Counted from the first letter of the stretch, positions 1 to 9,220 are shown. The stretch: 64,000 bases of DNA from Streptomyces sp. NBC_00572 (GCF_026341815.1 NZ_JAPENX010000001.1:3100001-3164000); one strand, 5' to 3'. Translations and numbers: made by a program. The notes: generated from the letters alone by a model not told the origin.

Positions 1-915
1 GAACCGCACCGGCAGGCCTGCCTTGCGTACTCCGGTGATCAAGGTGTCCAGGTCTGCCAGGGTGGGCTGGGGGTCGCGGACCGCCTCCTGTTCGTCGTCG
101 CGCAGGACGCCGAGGAGGCGGCGGAGTTCGGCGAGGGCCTCGCGGCTCGTCGTACCGATGGCGTCGAGGGCCTGGGCGGCGCGCTCGGGGTTCTTGGCCG
201 CCGCGTACCGGCCTCCGTCCGCGAGGCCCGTGATGACCGAGAGGTTGTGGCCGATGATGTCGTGCATCTCGCGGGCGATCCGGGTGCGTTCGGCCGCCGC
301 GGCCAGCCGGACCTCCTGGTCGCGTTCGATCTCCAGGCGCCGGGCCCGGTCGACGAGGGACGCCGTGTGGTCCTTGCGGGAGCGGACCGCGATGCCGAGG
401 AGGGCGACGAGCGCGTACGTCCACAGGGTGGGGACGACGTGCTGGTCCCAGCTGCCCCGGGGAAAGCGGAGCGCGCCCGTCAGGAGCGGCGGCAGGAGCA
501 GGGCGGCGGCGCCCAGGAGGGCGCGGGGCGGGCGGGTGAGCGCGATGTGGAAGAGCGGGATCAGCTGGAGGTAGCCGGCCTGGAGGAAGGCGCCCGACGC
601 GGCGCTGACGAGCGCCGCGCAGGCCATCACGGCGAGGACGGCCGTGGGGTTGCGGCGGCGCAGGTACAGCGGAAGGGCGAGGGCCAGGCTGAGGGTGATC
701 ACGAGCCAGACCGGGACGGACGGGTCGGGGGCCGTGGTCCGCCAGCCGCCGGACGCGTCCACGAGCGCGGCGCCCGTCCAGAAGAGCGTGAGCGTGGTGT
801 CCCACAGCCAGGGGCGGCGGGAGTCGACGGCACGGGCGCGGGTGAGCAGTTGCTGGGTGTGCCGGCTGAGCCCCGTCGTTCCGGGTGCCGTGTCCCGTGC
901 CGTCTCGGTGGTCAC
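1..915 (-). CDS. Two-component sensor histidine kinase, NarL/DesK type (3' end beyond window)
   Basis: This is a membrane sensor kinase that should autophosphorylate on histidine and pass phosphate to a NarL-type response regulator lying to the left. The first 305 codons are visible. Hydrophobic segments fill roughly residues 45-145. The dimerisation/H-box motif ERTRIAREMHDIIGHNLSV follows, with the phospho-acceptor His near residue 218, as in HisKA_3 kinases. The ATPase domain is cut off by the window edge. The GTG start lies 12 nt after the ABC permease stop, with GGAG upstream, so the kinase is probably co-transcribed with the exporter genes at 928-2627. Such kinase/exporter pairs often sense the exported compound or membrane stress; the ligand is unknown. 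Confidence 0.9.
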   Translation of the reverse strand, partial: MTTETARDTAPGTTGLSRHTQQLLTRARAVDSRRPWLWDTTLTLFWTGAALVDASGGWRTTAPDPSVPVWLVITLSLALALPLYLRRRNPTAVLAVMACAALVSAASGAFLQAGYLQLIPLFHIALTRPPRALLGAAALLLPPLLTGALRFPRGSWDQHVVPTLWTYALVALLGIAVRSRKDHTASLVDRARRLEIERDQEVRLAAAAERTRIAREMHDIIGHNLSVITGLADGGRYAAAKNPERAAQALDAIGTTSREALAELRRLLGVLRDDEQEAVRDPQPTLADLDTLITGVRKAGLPVRF

Positions 916-927
916 GTGATCATCTCC

Positions 928-1728
928 TCATACGTCCCGGCGCTTGAGCAACAGCGCGGGGACGGCGAGTGCGGCGGTCGCCCAGAGGAGCAGGGCGAGG
1001 AGGGCGGCGCCGGGGGAGGCGGCGCCCGGCATCGGGGTGGCCGAGCCGAGGGCGCCGGCGGCCTGGGTGGGGAAGTACCGGACGGCTGTCTGCATGGCCT
1101 CGTACGGGAGCATCCCGAGGACCTCGGGAAGGATCATCACGCCGCCGACGAAGGCGCCGATCGCGCCCGGTACCGAGCGGAGGGTCGCGCCGAGGCCGAG
1201 GGCGATCAGGCCGAGGAGGGTGATGCCGGCGGCGTTGCCCGCGAGGGCTCCGAGAACGCCGTCGTCGGCGAGGGAGGCGGCCTGGTCGGTGTCGGAGAGG
1301 AAGAACTGGGCGGTGAGGAAGGTGAGCAGGTTGGTGACGAACGTGAGGGCGAGGACGACGCCGGTGTAGACGGCCGCTTTCGCCCACAGGACGGGGAGGC
1401 GGCTCGGGACGGCGGTGAGCGTGGCGCGGATCATGCCGGTCGTGTACTCGCCCGCGGTGACCAGGATGCCGAGGACGGCGAGGGCGATGGCGCCGAGCTG
1501 GGAGCCGTAGAGGGTGAGGATGACGGTGTCGACGTCGGAGTCGCCGCCGTCATCGGTGTAGGTGGCGCCCATGAGGATGCCGACGCCGAGGACGAGTGCG
1601 ACGGCGCTGAGGACGGTGATCCAGGTCGAGCGGACGGTCCAGAGCTTGTGCCACTCGGAGCGGAGTACGCGCGCGTGGGTGAGGCGGGGGACAGGGGCGA
1701 TCTTCGGTGTGGCCGTCTCGGTGGTCAT
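928..1728 (-). CDS. ABC-2 type exporter, permease subunit
   Basis: This is the membrane-spanning subunit of an ABC exporter, 266 residues. A hydrophilic N-terminus (THARVLRSEWHKLWTVRST, typical of ABC-2 permeases) is followed by about six hydrophobic helices, including segments near residues 35-57, 75-95, 115-140, 160-180 and 240-258. Its ATG overlaps the stop of the ATPase gene by 4 nt (ATGA), so the two are translationally coupled and form one transporter. The substrate cannot be read from the sequence; drug, lipid or peptide export are all possible. The sensor kinase follows 12 nt downstream. Confidence 0.88.
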   Translation of the reverse strand: MTTETATPKIAPVPRLTHARVLRSEWHKLWTVRSTWITVLSAVALVLGVGILMGATYTDDGGDSDVDTVILTLYGSQLGAIALAVLGILVTAGEYTTGMIRATLTAVPSRLPVLWAKAAVYTGVVLALTFVTNLLTFLTAQFFLSDTDQAASLADDGVLGALAGNAAGITLLGLIALGLGATLRSVPGAIGAFVGGVMILPEVLGMLPYEAMQTAVRYFPTQAAGALGSATPMPGAASPGAALLALLLWATAALAVPALLLKRRDV

Positions 1729-2627
1729 GCGGTGGCTCCCTGGTACTCGACGGAATCGTGGGTGAGGGCCATGAACGCCTGCTCCAGGGAGGCGGCCTGA
1801 GGGGTCAGTTCATGGAGGGGCAGTCCGTGGGCGGCGGCCGTGCGGCCGATCTCCGGTGCGTCCGGGCCGGTGACGAGGAGGGTGTCGGGGGCCTCCACCG
1901 TGATGCCGGCGCCGGGGAGCAGGTTGCGCAGCCGGTCGGCCTCGGGGGTGATGACCTTGACGGAGGTGCCGCCGGAGGCGCGGACGAGCTCGTCGACGGT
2001 GGTGTCGGCGAGGAGCCGGCCCTTGCCGATGACGATCAGGTGGTCGGCGGTGAGGGCCATCTCGCTCATGAGGTGCGAGGAGACGAGGACCGTACGGCCT
2101 TCGGCGGCCAGGGACTTGAGGAGGGTGCGGATCCAGAGCACGCCCTCGGGGTCGAGGCCGTTGACCGGCTCGTCGAGGACGACGGTGGCCGGGTCGCCGA
2201 GGAGTGCGGCGGCGATGCCGAGGCGCTGACCCATGCCGAGGGAGAAGCCCTTCACGCGCTTGTCGGCGACATGGGTGAGGCCGGCGAGGGCGAGGACCCG
2301 GTCGACGCGGGAGCGGGGGATGCCGTGGGTGAGGGCGAGGGCCGTGAGGTGGTGACGGGCGGAGCGGCCGGGGTGCACGGAGCGGGCTTCGAGGAGGGCG
2401 CCGACGCGGGTGAGCGGGGCGCCGTGCCGGGCGTAGGGGCGGCCGTCGACGGTGGCGTGGCCGCGGGTGGGGGCGTCGAGGCCGAGGATCATGCGGAGGG
2501 TGGTGGACTTTCCGGCGCCGTTGGGGCCGAGGAAGCCGGTGACGGCGCCGGGGTGGACGGTGAAGCTGAGGTCCTGGACGACGGTGGTGTCGCCGTACCG
2601 CTTGGTGAGGTTCTCTGCTCGGATCAT
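1725..2627 (-). CDS. ABC exporter, ATP-binding subunit
   Basis: This 300-residue nucleotide-binding subunit powers the permease encoded next to it. It shows a Walker A motif (GPNGAGKST, about residues 34-42), a signature-like loop FSLGMGQRL, and Walker B with the catalytic Glu in VVLDEPVNGLDP. The switch His is in VSSHLMSE. The C-terminal 90 residues form the extra domain usual in drug and bacitracin-type ABC-2 ATPases. The ATG at 2627 was chosen over longer in-frame extensions because the ABC domain begins at once (MIRAENLTKRYG) and a -10-like TAACGT lies 7 nt upstream, suggesting a leaderless mRNA. It is the first gene of the ATPase-permease-kinase operon. Confidence 0.92.
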   Translation of the reverse strand: MIRAENLTKRYGDTTVVQDLSFTVHPGAVTGFLGPNGAGKSTTLRMILGLDAPTRGHATVDGRPYARHGAPLTRVGALLEARSVHPGRSARHHLTALALTHGIPRSRVDRVLALAGLTHVADKRVKGFSLGMGQRLGIAAALLGDPATVVLDEPVNGLDPEGVLWIRTLLKSLAAEGRTVLVSSHLMSEMALTADHLIVIGKGRLLADTTVDELVRASGGTSVKVITPEADRLRNLLPGAGITVEAPDTLLVTGPDAPEIGRTAAAHGLPLHELTPQAASLEQAFMALTHDSVEYQGATA

Positions 2628-2634
2628 GTATTCG

Positions 2635-2640
2635 ACGTTA
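2635..2640 (-). promoter_or_regulatory. -10 element for leaderless ABC ATPase transcript
   Basis: TAACGT on the minus strand lies 7 nt before the ATG at 2627. That places the transcription start on the start codon itself. No ribosome binding site is visible. Confidence 0.5.
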
Positions 2641-2760
2641 GGGAGCGGGCGGGGGGCGTTCGTCCGACCTGGGGCGGGAGGTGGGGCGGGGGCGTAGTAC
2701 CGGGGTACGACAGGGGAAAAGCCCTTGTCAGGGGGGTGCGGGCGTCGGAGGATCGGTCCC

Positions 2761-3318
2761 ATGGACTTTTCGATACGTGTCATCCGCGCCGACGAGTGGG
2801 AGCAGACCCGCGAGATCCGTCTGGCGGCGCTCCGGGACCCGATCGCGCATCTCGCGTTCCTCGACACGTACGAGGACGCCGTGCAGCGCCCGGACTCCTT
2901 CTGGCAGGAGCGCGCCGAAGGGGCGTCCGACAGCGGCGAGGGGAAGGTGCGGCAGCTCGTGGCCGAGGCCCCGGACGGGCGCTGGGTGGGCACGATCTCG
3001 CTCCTGGTGGAGCGGACGACGGACGAGGTGCGCTTCGGGGAGCCGGCGAAGGCCGACCAGACGCACATCGTGGGTGTCTACGTACGGCCCGAGGCCCGGG
3101 GTACGGGTGTGATCGACGCGTTGTTCCGTGCGGGCGTGGAGTGGTCCTGGTCGCTGACGCAGCCGGTGGAGCGGGTGCGGCTGTACGTCCACGAGGACAA
3201 CGCGCGGGCCGCCGCCTTCTACCGTCGCTTCGGGTTCGTGGCGACGGGGGACCGGGTGGCGGTGCCGGGGCACGACACGGCTATGGAGGAGGAGTACGAG
3301 ATCCGGCGGGCCCTCTAG
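2761..3318 (+). CDS. GNAT family N-acetyltransferase
   Basis: This 185-residue protein is a single GNAT domain that should transfer an acetyl group from acetyl-CoA to an amine. The CoA-binding motif A is visible as VGVYVRPEARGTGVIDALF (residues about 102-120). Motif B follows in LYVHEDNARAAAFYRRFGF, with the usual Asn and Tyr. The start ATG follows GGAGG by 9 nt. It is transcribed divergently from the ABC operon and ends inside a large inverted repeat that separates it from the convergent cmd cluster. The substrate is unknown. Confidence 0.88.
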   Translation: MDFSIRVIRADEWEQTREIRLAALRDPIAHLAFLDTYEDAVQRPDSFWQERAEGASDSGEGKVRQLVAEAPDGRWVGTISLLVERTTDEVRFGEPAKADQTHIVGVYVRPEARGTGVIDALFRAGVEWSWSLTQPVERVRLYVHEDNARAAAFYRRFGFVATGDRVAVPGHDTAMEEEYEIRRAL

Positions 3319-3381
3319 GCCGTGTCCGGAGAGTCCGGGCCCTGCCCTGCGGGCAGACGGCGCTACTTTCCGGACACGGCC
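3318..3381. repeat. Inverted repeat, copy 1 (likely bidirectional terminator; same family as 60443-60487)
   Basis: Two 17-nt arms, GGCCGTGTCCGGAGAGT and the complement of GGCCGTGTCCGGAAAGT, differ at one position and enclose a smaller hairpin CTGCCC-TGC-GGGCAG. The repeat starts in the stop codon of the GNAT gene and ends 6 nt before the stop of the convergent cmdA-like gene, so it can terminate both. Nearly the same arms recur at 60443-60487. Confidence 0.75.
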
Positions 3382-3387
3382 TGGGCG

Positions 3388-4935
3388 TCAGCGGCTCGGG
3401 GAGGTCTCCGGCCACCTGGTGCGGGCCTGTTCCGGGGATCGCATCAGGGCCAGGGTCGGGAGGCCCTGGGTGTGGCCGGTGGCGAGGAGCTCCGGGAGCT
3501 GGGGGAGCGGGGCCACGGCGGCGACGTCGTCCAGGACGAGGGTCATTGGTGGGTCGAGCCGACCGTCGGATGACCGTGCGGCCATGCGGCGGCCGTGCTC
3601 GACCACGCTTGCGGCGAGCGCCGTCAGGAGCGGCATCGCGCCGGGGTGGGTGCGGGGATCCTCGATCGGTTCCCCCACCACGTAGAGGGTGCCCCCTTCG
3701 GGGAGGAAAGATGCCAGCGCCAGCGAATCCGTTCGATTCGGGGTGCAGGCCTCCCTGATGTGGATCGAGGAGAGTGACGCGAGCGCACGGGCCGTCAGTT
3801 CCTGTGCCAGGCGGCGGCTTTCCGGGTGGGCGGTGAGCGCCGATTCGAGCAGCCCCGCGTGGCCGGAGGCCGCCTTCGGGTGGCTGCGGAGGATCCGTAC
3901 CGGCTCGTGGGCGCCGGCGCCCTGGGCCCAGCGGTGGACCTGGCGGAACGGGCGCCCGTCGACGGCCGCGGCGTGCAGCCAGCAGCGCAGGAGCGTTTCC
4001 GCAGTGTCGGCGGTGGCCGCGTCCAGACGGGAGTGCGGGCGGACGGGGGCCAGCAGAGCGATCGCCCGCTCCGTGGCCACGGCCGGGTCCTCGCAGCGCT
4101 CGGACGGCGACCAGTGGAGCCGCGCGGGGGTGTCGCACAGGTGGCCGGGGTCGTGGACGAGGACCGGGCCGAGTTTGCCGCGCGCGTCCTTGGTCGTGGA
4201 CCAGAGCGTGGGGTCTGAGGTGACGACCAGGACCGGGCCCTCGGCGTCCTGGATCGCCTGCACGGCGGCGGGACGGCGGGCGGCCGGGGGGCCGTAGAAG
4301 GTGCGGGGGGTTCCCGTGGGAGTGGGGGTGAGAGCGGGCGGCGCGGGGGTGGGGTCCGGCTCCGGTGCCTCCACCGTGGCCGGGCGGCGGGGAGCAGGAG
4401 GAGCCGCCTTCCGAGCGGGCTCCTCACGTACGGAGTCCTCACGTACGGAGTCCTCGCGCACGGGTTCCTCCCGTACGGGCTTCGCGGGCGACCGCTTCGG
4501 GGTCTGCCGTACGGGCTCCTCGTACGCGGGCTCCCGGGTGTCGCCTACGGGCTCCCGGGTCGGCCCGTACACGCCCGCCTTCCTGTTCGCCCGTACCGCT
4601 CGCCAGCGGGCGATCGTGCCCAGGGCGAAGACCGCGAGGACGAGGAGGATCATCGCCTCGCCGATCAGCAGGCCCCAGAACAGGCCGTATCTCGACAGCT
4701 GGCCCGGTGGAGTGGTCGGCCAGGCGGCGGCGAGGTCCGTCGGCGCGGTGGCCAGGGAGCGCAGGGCCGAGGGCGTGCCGGTGAAGGCGACGTCCTGCGG
4801 CCAGGCGCCGTGGGAGAAGAGGCCGGCCAGGCCGGTCGCCGTCCACACCAGGACCGTGAGACAGAGGAGGAGGGCGAACAGGCTGAGCAGCAGCCCGTCG
4901 GAGACCCCTCCGCCTCCCTTCCGTGCCGTTTCCAT
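3388..4935 (-). CDS. cmdA: CmdA-like membrane protein, degenerate VirD4/TraG-type coupling ATPase
   Basis: This 515-residue protein has two N-terminal membrane helices (about 14-38 and 83-108). A charged, proline-rich linker (125-210) holds repeated EEPVR/EDSVR units. The cytoplasmic domain resembles conjugative coupling proteins of the TraG/VirD4 type: GPVLVVTSDPTLW, then a Walker B-like LVLDD at 466-470. I find no Walker A P-loop where the family normally has one, so it may not hydrolyse ATP. It is the last gene of the six-gene cluster and starts directly after the cmdB stop. In S. coelicolor (from memory) cmdABCDEF mutants show defective sporulation, abnormal chromosome segregation and actinorhodin overproduction. 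The symbol is assigned by order. Confidence 0.78.
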   Translation of the reverse strand: METARKGGGGVSDGLLLSLFALLLCLTVLVWTATGLAGLFSHGAWPQDVAFTGTPSALRSLATAPTDLAAAWPTTPPGQLSRYGLFWGLLIGEAMILLVLAVFALGTIARWRAVRANRKAGVYGPTREPVGDTREPAYEEPVRQTPKRSPAKPVREEPVREDSVREDSVREEPARKAAPPAPRRPATVEAPEPDPTPAPPALTPTPTGTPRTFYGPPAARRPAAVQAIQDAEGPVLVVTSDPTLWSTTKDARGKLGPVLVHDPGHLCDTPARLHWSPSERCEDPAVATERAIALLAPVRPHSRLDAATADTAETLLRCWLHAAAVDGRPFRQVHRWAQGAGAHEPVRILRSHPKAASGHAGLLESALTAHPESRRLAQELTARALASLSSIHIREACTPNRTDSLALASFLPEGGTLYVVGEPIEDPRTHPGAMPLLTALAASVVEHGRRMAARSSDGRLDPPMTLVLDDVAAVAPLPQLPELLATGHTQGLPTLALMRSPEQARTRWPETSPSR

Positions 4936-6330
4936 CTATGCCACCGTCGACTGCGAAGTGCCGTTCATCTGCTGCTCGATGAGGATCGCGCGCTGCTCCG
5001 TCTCCCACTCCAGCTCCGGGTCCGTGACGGAGGCCTCCGTCATGGCGCGGTCGGTGTAGACCAGCGGGCGTTCTCGTTCGGTGATGAGGTGTTTGACCAC
5101 CTGCACGTTGCCGTTGACGTCCCAGACCGCGATGCCGGGGGTGAGGGTCGGGATGATCTCCACCGCCCAGCGTGGCAGGCCGAGGACCCGGCCCGTGTTG
5201 CGTGCCTCGTCGGCCTTCTGGGCGTAGATGGTCCGGGTGGAGGCCATCTTGAGGATCGCCGCGGCCTCCTTGGCCGCCGCTCCGTCGACGACGTCGGAGA
5301 GGTGGTGGACGACGGCGACGAAGGACAGGCCGAGGCGGCGTCCGAACTTGAGCAGCCGCTGGAACAGCTGCGCCACGAACGGGCTGTTGATGATGTGCCA
5401 GGCCTCCTCGACCAGGAAGATGCGCTTCTTCCGGTCGGGGCGGATCCAGGTGTGCTCCAGCCAGACGCCGACGATCGCCATGAGGATCGGCATGGCGATG
5501 GAGTTGCGGTCGATGTGGGAGAGGTCGAAGACGATCAGGGGCGCGTCGAGGTCGATGCCGACGGTCGTCGGGCCGTCGAACATGCCCCGCAGGTCACCGT
5601 CGACGAGGCGGTCCAGGACGAGGGCGACGTCCAGGCCCCAGGCCCGTACATCGTCTATGTCGACGTTCATCGCCTCGGCCGATTCGGCCTCGGGGTGGCG
5701 GAGACGCTCCACGATGTCGGTGAGGATCGGCTGGCGGTGGGTGGTGTGCTCGGTGACGTAGGCGTGGGCGACCTTGAGCGCGAAGCCGGCGCGCTCGTCG
5801 AGGCCGTGGCCCATCGCCACCTCGATGATCGTACGGAGCAGGGCGAGCTGCCCGGTCGTGGTGATCGACGGGTCGAGCGGGTTGAGGCGGATCCCGGAGT
5901 CGTTGGCGACCATCGGGTCCAGGCGGATGGGGGTTATCCCCAGCTCCTGCGCGATGAGGTTCCATTCGCCGACGCCGTCCTCGCCCTGGGCGTCGAGGAC
6001 GACGACCTGCCGGTCGCGGAAGCGGAGCTGGCGGAGCACGTACGTCTTCTCCAGGGCCGACTTGCCGTTGCCGGACTCGCCGAGGACCAGCCAGTGCGGG
6101 GCGGGGAGCTGCTGCCCGTACAGCTGGAAGGGGTCGTAGATGTACCCCTTGCCGCTGTAGACCTCACGGCCGATGATCACGCCGGAGTCGCCGAGGCCGG
6201 GGGCGGCGGTCGGCAGATAGACGGCCTGGGCCTGCCCGGTGGAGGTGCGGACGGGCAGGCGGGTCGTCTCCACCTTGCCGAGGACGAAGGAGGTGAAGGC
6301 GTCGGTGAGGACGGACAGCGGATCTCGCAT
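4936..6330 (-). CDS. cmdB: CmdB-like ATPase, VirB4-type motor
   Basis: This 464-residue protein is the predicted energy source of the cmd membrane complex. It has a Walker A P-loop GESGNGKS at 84-91 and a Walker B with catalytic Glu, IFLVEEAW, at 304-311. A downstream KMASTRTIYAQKADE segment (about 361-375) is typical of VirB4/TraC-like conjugation ATPases. No membrane helix is obvious. The start ATG at 6330 was preferred to a longer in-frame version because it follows AAGGGG and lies 20 nt after the cmdC stop. In S. coelicolor CmdB was reported to need its ATPase domain and to localise to the membrane (from memory). Confidence 0.85.
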   Translation of the reverse strand: MRDPLSVLTDAFTSFVLGKVETTRLPVRTSTGQAQAVYLPTAAPGLGDSGVIIGREVYSGKGYIYDPFQLYGQQLPAPHWLVLGESGNGKSALEKTYVLRQLRFRDRQVVVLDAQGEDGVGEWNLIAQELGITPIRLDPMVANDSGIRLNPLDPSITTTGQLALLRTIIEVAMGHGLDERAGFALKVAHAYVTEHTTHRQPILTDIVERLRHPEAESAEAMNVDIDDVRAWGLDVALVLDRLVDGDLRGMFDGPTTVGIDLDAPLIVFDLSHIDRNSIAMPILMAIVGVWLEHTWIRPDRKKRIFLVEEAWHIINSPFVAQLFQRLLKFGRRLGLSFVAVVHHLSDVVDGAAAKEAAAILKMASTRTIYAQKADEARNTGRVLGLPRWAVEIIPTLTPGIAVWDVNGNVQVVKHLITERERPLVYTDRAMTEASVTDPELEWETEQRAILIEQQMNGTSQSTVA

Positions 6331-6350
6331 GGGTCTGTGCCCCTTCGGCC

Positions 6351-7904
6351 CTAGCGGCGGATGCCGGTCGCGAACGGCAGGGTGTTCACAAAGGCCCGGT
6401 GGTGCTCGCGGTCGCACCACTCCAGCTTCAGGTACGACTTGCCGGCGGAGGCCCTGATCGTGCGCTTGTCCCGGGCCAGGGCCTCGGGCGAACGCGACGA
6501 CACCGTGATGTACCCGACCAGGTTCACTCCGGCCGCGCCACTGGCGAGATCTTCACCCCGCTGGTCGAGTCGGCCGTGGGCGGCGATGTCGCGCGGGTCG
6601 ACCGTGCGGTTCATCTTGGCGGCGCGGCTGGCGTCGGCCTCGTCGTTGGTCTTCTCGGTGAGCATCCGCTCGATGGCGACCTCGGTGGGCTCCAGATCCA
6701 TGGTGACGGCGACCGTACGGATCACGTCCGGGGTGTGGACGAGCAGCGGGGCGAGGAAGTTGACGCCGACGGGGGTCATCGGCCACTCCTTCACCCAGGC
6801 GGTGGCGTGGCACCAGGGGGCGCGGGTGGAGGACTCGCGGGTCTTCGCCTGGAGGTACGTCGGCTCCATCGCGTCCAGTTCGGCGGGCCAAGCGTTTCGT
6901 TTCGTCATGGCCTGGATGTGGTCGATGGGGTGGTCCGGGTCGTACATGGAGTGCACGAGGGAGGCGAGCCGGGACTGGCCGAGGGGCTGGCGGACGCGGA
7001 TGTCGGCCTCGGCGAGGCGGGCGCAGATGTCGGTGAGCTCGCGGGCCATGACGACGGCGAGGCCGGCGTCGCGGTCGAGCTTGCGGGCGCCGGAGGCGTG
7101 CTTGGCTGCGCGGGCCATGGCGTTGGCCTCGGCGGCGAGTTCGCGCGTGTAGTGCATACAGGCGACGAGGTAGGCGCGGTGCTGCTCGCTGGAGGTGGAG
7201 ACCATCGACTGGAGCTGGTCGTACGACTCCATGAGCCACGCGGGCGCGTGGGGGTCGCCACGCTGGCCGACGTCCTTGGCGTGCGCGTCGGGGTCGGCGG
7301 GGAGGGTGCGGGCCAGCATCTGGAGGCGGGTCACGAACCCGTCGCCGTTGGCGACGTGCTTCAGAAGGGTGCCGAAGCGGTCGACCAGGGCTTCCTGGTC
7401 CTCGCTGTCGCGCAGGCCGACGCCGGGGCCCTCGATCTCGATGGCGGCGGTGACCGTACGGCGGTCGGCGTGCAGGAGGACGGCGATCTCGTCGGGGCCG
7501 AAGGGGGCGGCGAGCCAGCCGACGCGGCCGATGCCGGGCGGCGGGCCGACCTCGACCTCGCGGCCGTCGAGGCGGGTGCCGGCCTCGGTGACGACGGAAC
7601 GGTACGCCGTGCCGCGCTTGAGCATCCTCTTGTAGCTGCGGTTGATCTCGAACCACTTGTAGAACGTGCGGTGCTTGTACGGGAGGTACACGGCGGCGAT
7701 CGCGAGCATGGGCAGGCCGGCGAGGAGCGCGATCCGCAGGGGGAGGAGGGGGACGAGGAGTCCGCTCATCATGCCGAGGAAGGCGCCGACGATGATCAGG
7801 GCGATCTCGCCGGTCTCGCGGTTCTTGCCGACGATCGCGTTGGGCCGGGCCCGGCCCACGAGATACGTACGGCGGGGCGCGACCGGCTGGGACTGGGTCG
7901 TCAA
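6351..7904 (-). CDS. cmdC: CmdC-like membrane protein (SCO6880/PrgI-like family)
   Basis: This 517-residue protein has two or three closely spaced membrane helices near residues 33-76, followed by a large soluble domain. The layout resembles actinobacterial conjugation proteins of the PrgI/SCO6880 type, which pair a VirB3-like membrane hairpin with a VirB4-like domain. No P-loop is visible in the soluble part, so any nucleotide-binding role is probably left to CmdB. It overlaps cmdD by 4 nt and is followed by cmdB after 20 nt. It is probably a structural part of a type IV secretion-like complex in the hyphal membrane. Confidence 0.8.
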   Translation of the reverse strand: MTTQSQPVAPRRTYLVGRARPNAIVGKNRETGEIALIIVGAFLGMMSGLLVPLLPLRIALLAGLPMLAIAAVYLPYKHRTFYKWFEINRSYKRMLKRGTAYRSVVTEAGTRLDGREVEVGPPPGIGRVGWLAAPFGPDEIAVLLHADRRTVTAAIEIEGPGVGLRDSEDQEALVDRFGTLLKHVANGDGFVTRLQMLARTLPADPDAHAKDVGQRGDPHAPAWLMESYDQLQSMVSTSSEQHRAYLVACMHYTRELAAEANAMARAAKHASGARKLDRDAGLAVVMARELTDICARLAEADIRVRQPLGQSRLASLVHSMYDPDHPIDHIQAMTKRNAWPAELDAMEPTYLQAKTRESSTRAPWCHATAWVKEWPMTPVGVNFLAPLLVHTPDVIRTVAVTMDLEPTEVAIERMLTEKTNDEADASRAAKMNRTVDPRDIAAHGRLDQRGEDLASGAAGVNLVGYITVSSRSPEALARDKRTIRASAGKSYLKLEWCDREHHRAFVNTLPFATGIRR

Positions 7905-9220
7905 CGCCCTGCACCTCCAGAGTTCTTGCGGTTGCTGTGCGGGGTGCCCGCGGTGGGGCTGCTGCTACGGGGCGGAGGCGGGGGAGTCGCGCCGCCGCCG
8001 CTGCCACCGCTTCCGCCACGACTGCTGTGGGCGGCCATGCCGCCGGACATGGGGTTGGCGGGGCGGGCGGGCTGGGCGCCCTGGCCGCCGCCGCCGTCGC
8101 CGCGGGAGCTGTGGGTCTTGATGCCCTGGGAGACGAGGGAGGCGGGGGAGGAGATGACGGCCGCGGCCGCGTTCTCGCCGGCGCGGTGGAGGCGGTTGTT
8201 GCGGGAGGCGGCGATCTCGTCGCCGAAGCCGGGGACGAAGCGGTAGATCATCGCGGAGGCGAAGATCGCGAGCAGGATGATCGCGAGGCCGGAGACGACG
8301 GCGGAGAACGAGTCGGGTCCAGTGCCGGAGGAGAGCGCGCCGGCCAGGCCGAGGACGATGACGATGACCGGCTTGACCAGGATGATCGCGATCATGATGC
8401 CGGCCCAGCGGCGGACGTGGCCCCACATGTTCTTGTCGACGAGGCCGGAGTAGACGACGACGCCGAGGAGGGCGCCGACGTACAGCATGACGGCGCGGAG
8501 GAACAGCTCCAGGTACAGCACGCCCGCGGCGAGGACCGTCACCAGGGACACGATGATCAGCATGATGGGGCCGCCACCGATGCTGTCGCCCTTCTGGAGG
8601 GCCTCCTTGAAGCTGCCGAAGAAGATGTCGGTCTGCTGGCCGGTGCCGGAGGCGATGACCTCGGTGACGGCGTCGGTGGCGTTGACGACGGTGTAGAGGA
8701 TCAGCGGCGTGAAGGCGGAGGCGAGGACCGTCAGCCAGAGGAAGCCGATGGCCTCGGAGAGGGCGGTGGTGAGGGGGACGCCGCGGATGGCCCGCTTGGC
8801 TACGGCGAGCAGCCAGAGGAGGAGGGTGAGGACGGTGGAGGCGGCGAAGACGATGGCGTACCGGCCGAGGAACTCCGTGTTGGTGAAGTCGACGTCGGCG
8901 GTTTCTTTTACGGCTTTGGAGAGGTAGTCGAGGGTGGCGATGGCGGCGTTGGCGCAACCGTTGGCAAGGGAGCTGAGGGGGTCGAGTGCGGTGGTGGGGT
9001 CGGTGAGGGAGCCCTGACCGCCCCCGCCGCCTGACAGACCGCTTTCGCAGTGCTTCCTGGCCTGTCCCGTGAGGAGGTCGCAGCCCTTGGTGCTCGGGCT
9101 CGCGCTCGGGGTGGGCGTGGGTGCCGCGGAGGCTCGGCCGGCGAACAGGACGAGAGCCGTCTGGGCTGCGCCGAGCGCGGCAATGATCCGGGTGGTGCGG
9201 ACGGCGGGCTTACCGGGCAT
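7901..9220 (-). CDS. cmdD: CmdD-like polytopic membrane protein (VirB6/TrbL-like)
   Basis: This 439-residue protein has an N-terminal signal-like segment (IIAALGAAQTALVLFAGRAS), a small extracytoplasmic region with paired cysteines, and about six membrane helices between residues 115 and 335. Its long cytoplasmic tail is rich in Gly, Ser and Pro, with a repeated HSSRG motif. The topology fits the VirB6/TrbL channel component of conjugation machines. The ATG at 9220 lies inside the end of cmdE (11-nt overlap) with GGAGG 8 nt upstream, which decides the start. It overlaps cmdC by 4 nt, so translation is coupled along the operon. Confidence 0.8.
   Translation of the reverse strand: MPGKPAVRTTRIIAALGAAQTALVLFAGRASAAPTPTPSASPSTKGCDLLTGQARKHCESGLSGGGGGQGSLTDPTTALDPLSSLANGCANAAIATLDYLSKAVKETADVDFTNTEFLGRYAIVFAASTVLTLLLWLLAVAKRAIRGVPLTTALSEAIGFLWLTVLASAFTPLILYTVVNATDAVTEVIASGTGQQTDIFFGSFKEALQKGDSIGGGPIMLIIVSLVTVLAAGVLYLELFLRAVMLYVGALLGVVVYSGLVDKNMWGHVRRWAGIMIAIILVKPVIVIVLGLAGALSSGTGPDSFSAVVSGLAIILLAIFASAMIYRFVPGFGDEIAASRNNRLHRAGENAAAAVISSPASLVSQGIKTHSSRGDGGGGQGAQPARPANPMSGGMAAHSSRGGSGGSGGGATPPPPPRSSSPTAGTPHSNRKNSGGAGR

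Noticed and set aside
247..1800. Long open frame on the plus strand opposite the sensor kinase and ABC permease
   Set aside because: It is antisense to well-supported genes and rich in Gly/Glu/Asp/Arg from the GC-biased complement. No domain or ribosome site is seen. The same applies to most other long overlapping frames.
3318..3381. Insertion sequence end
   Set aside because: No transposase gene or target duplication is visible nearby. The repeat is better described as a dispersed terminator-like element.
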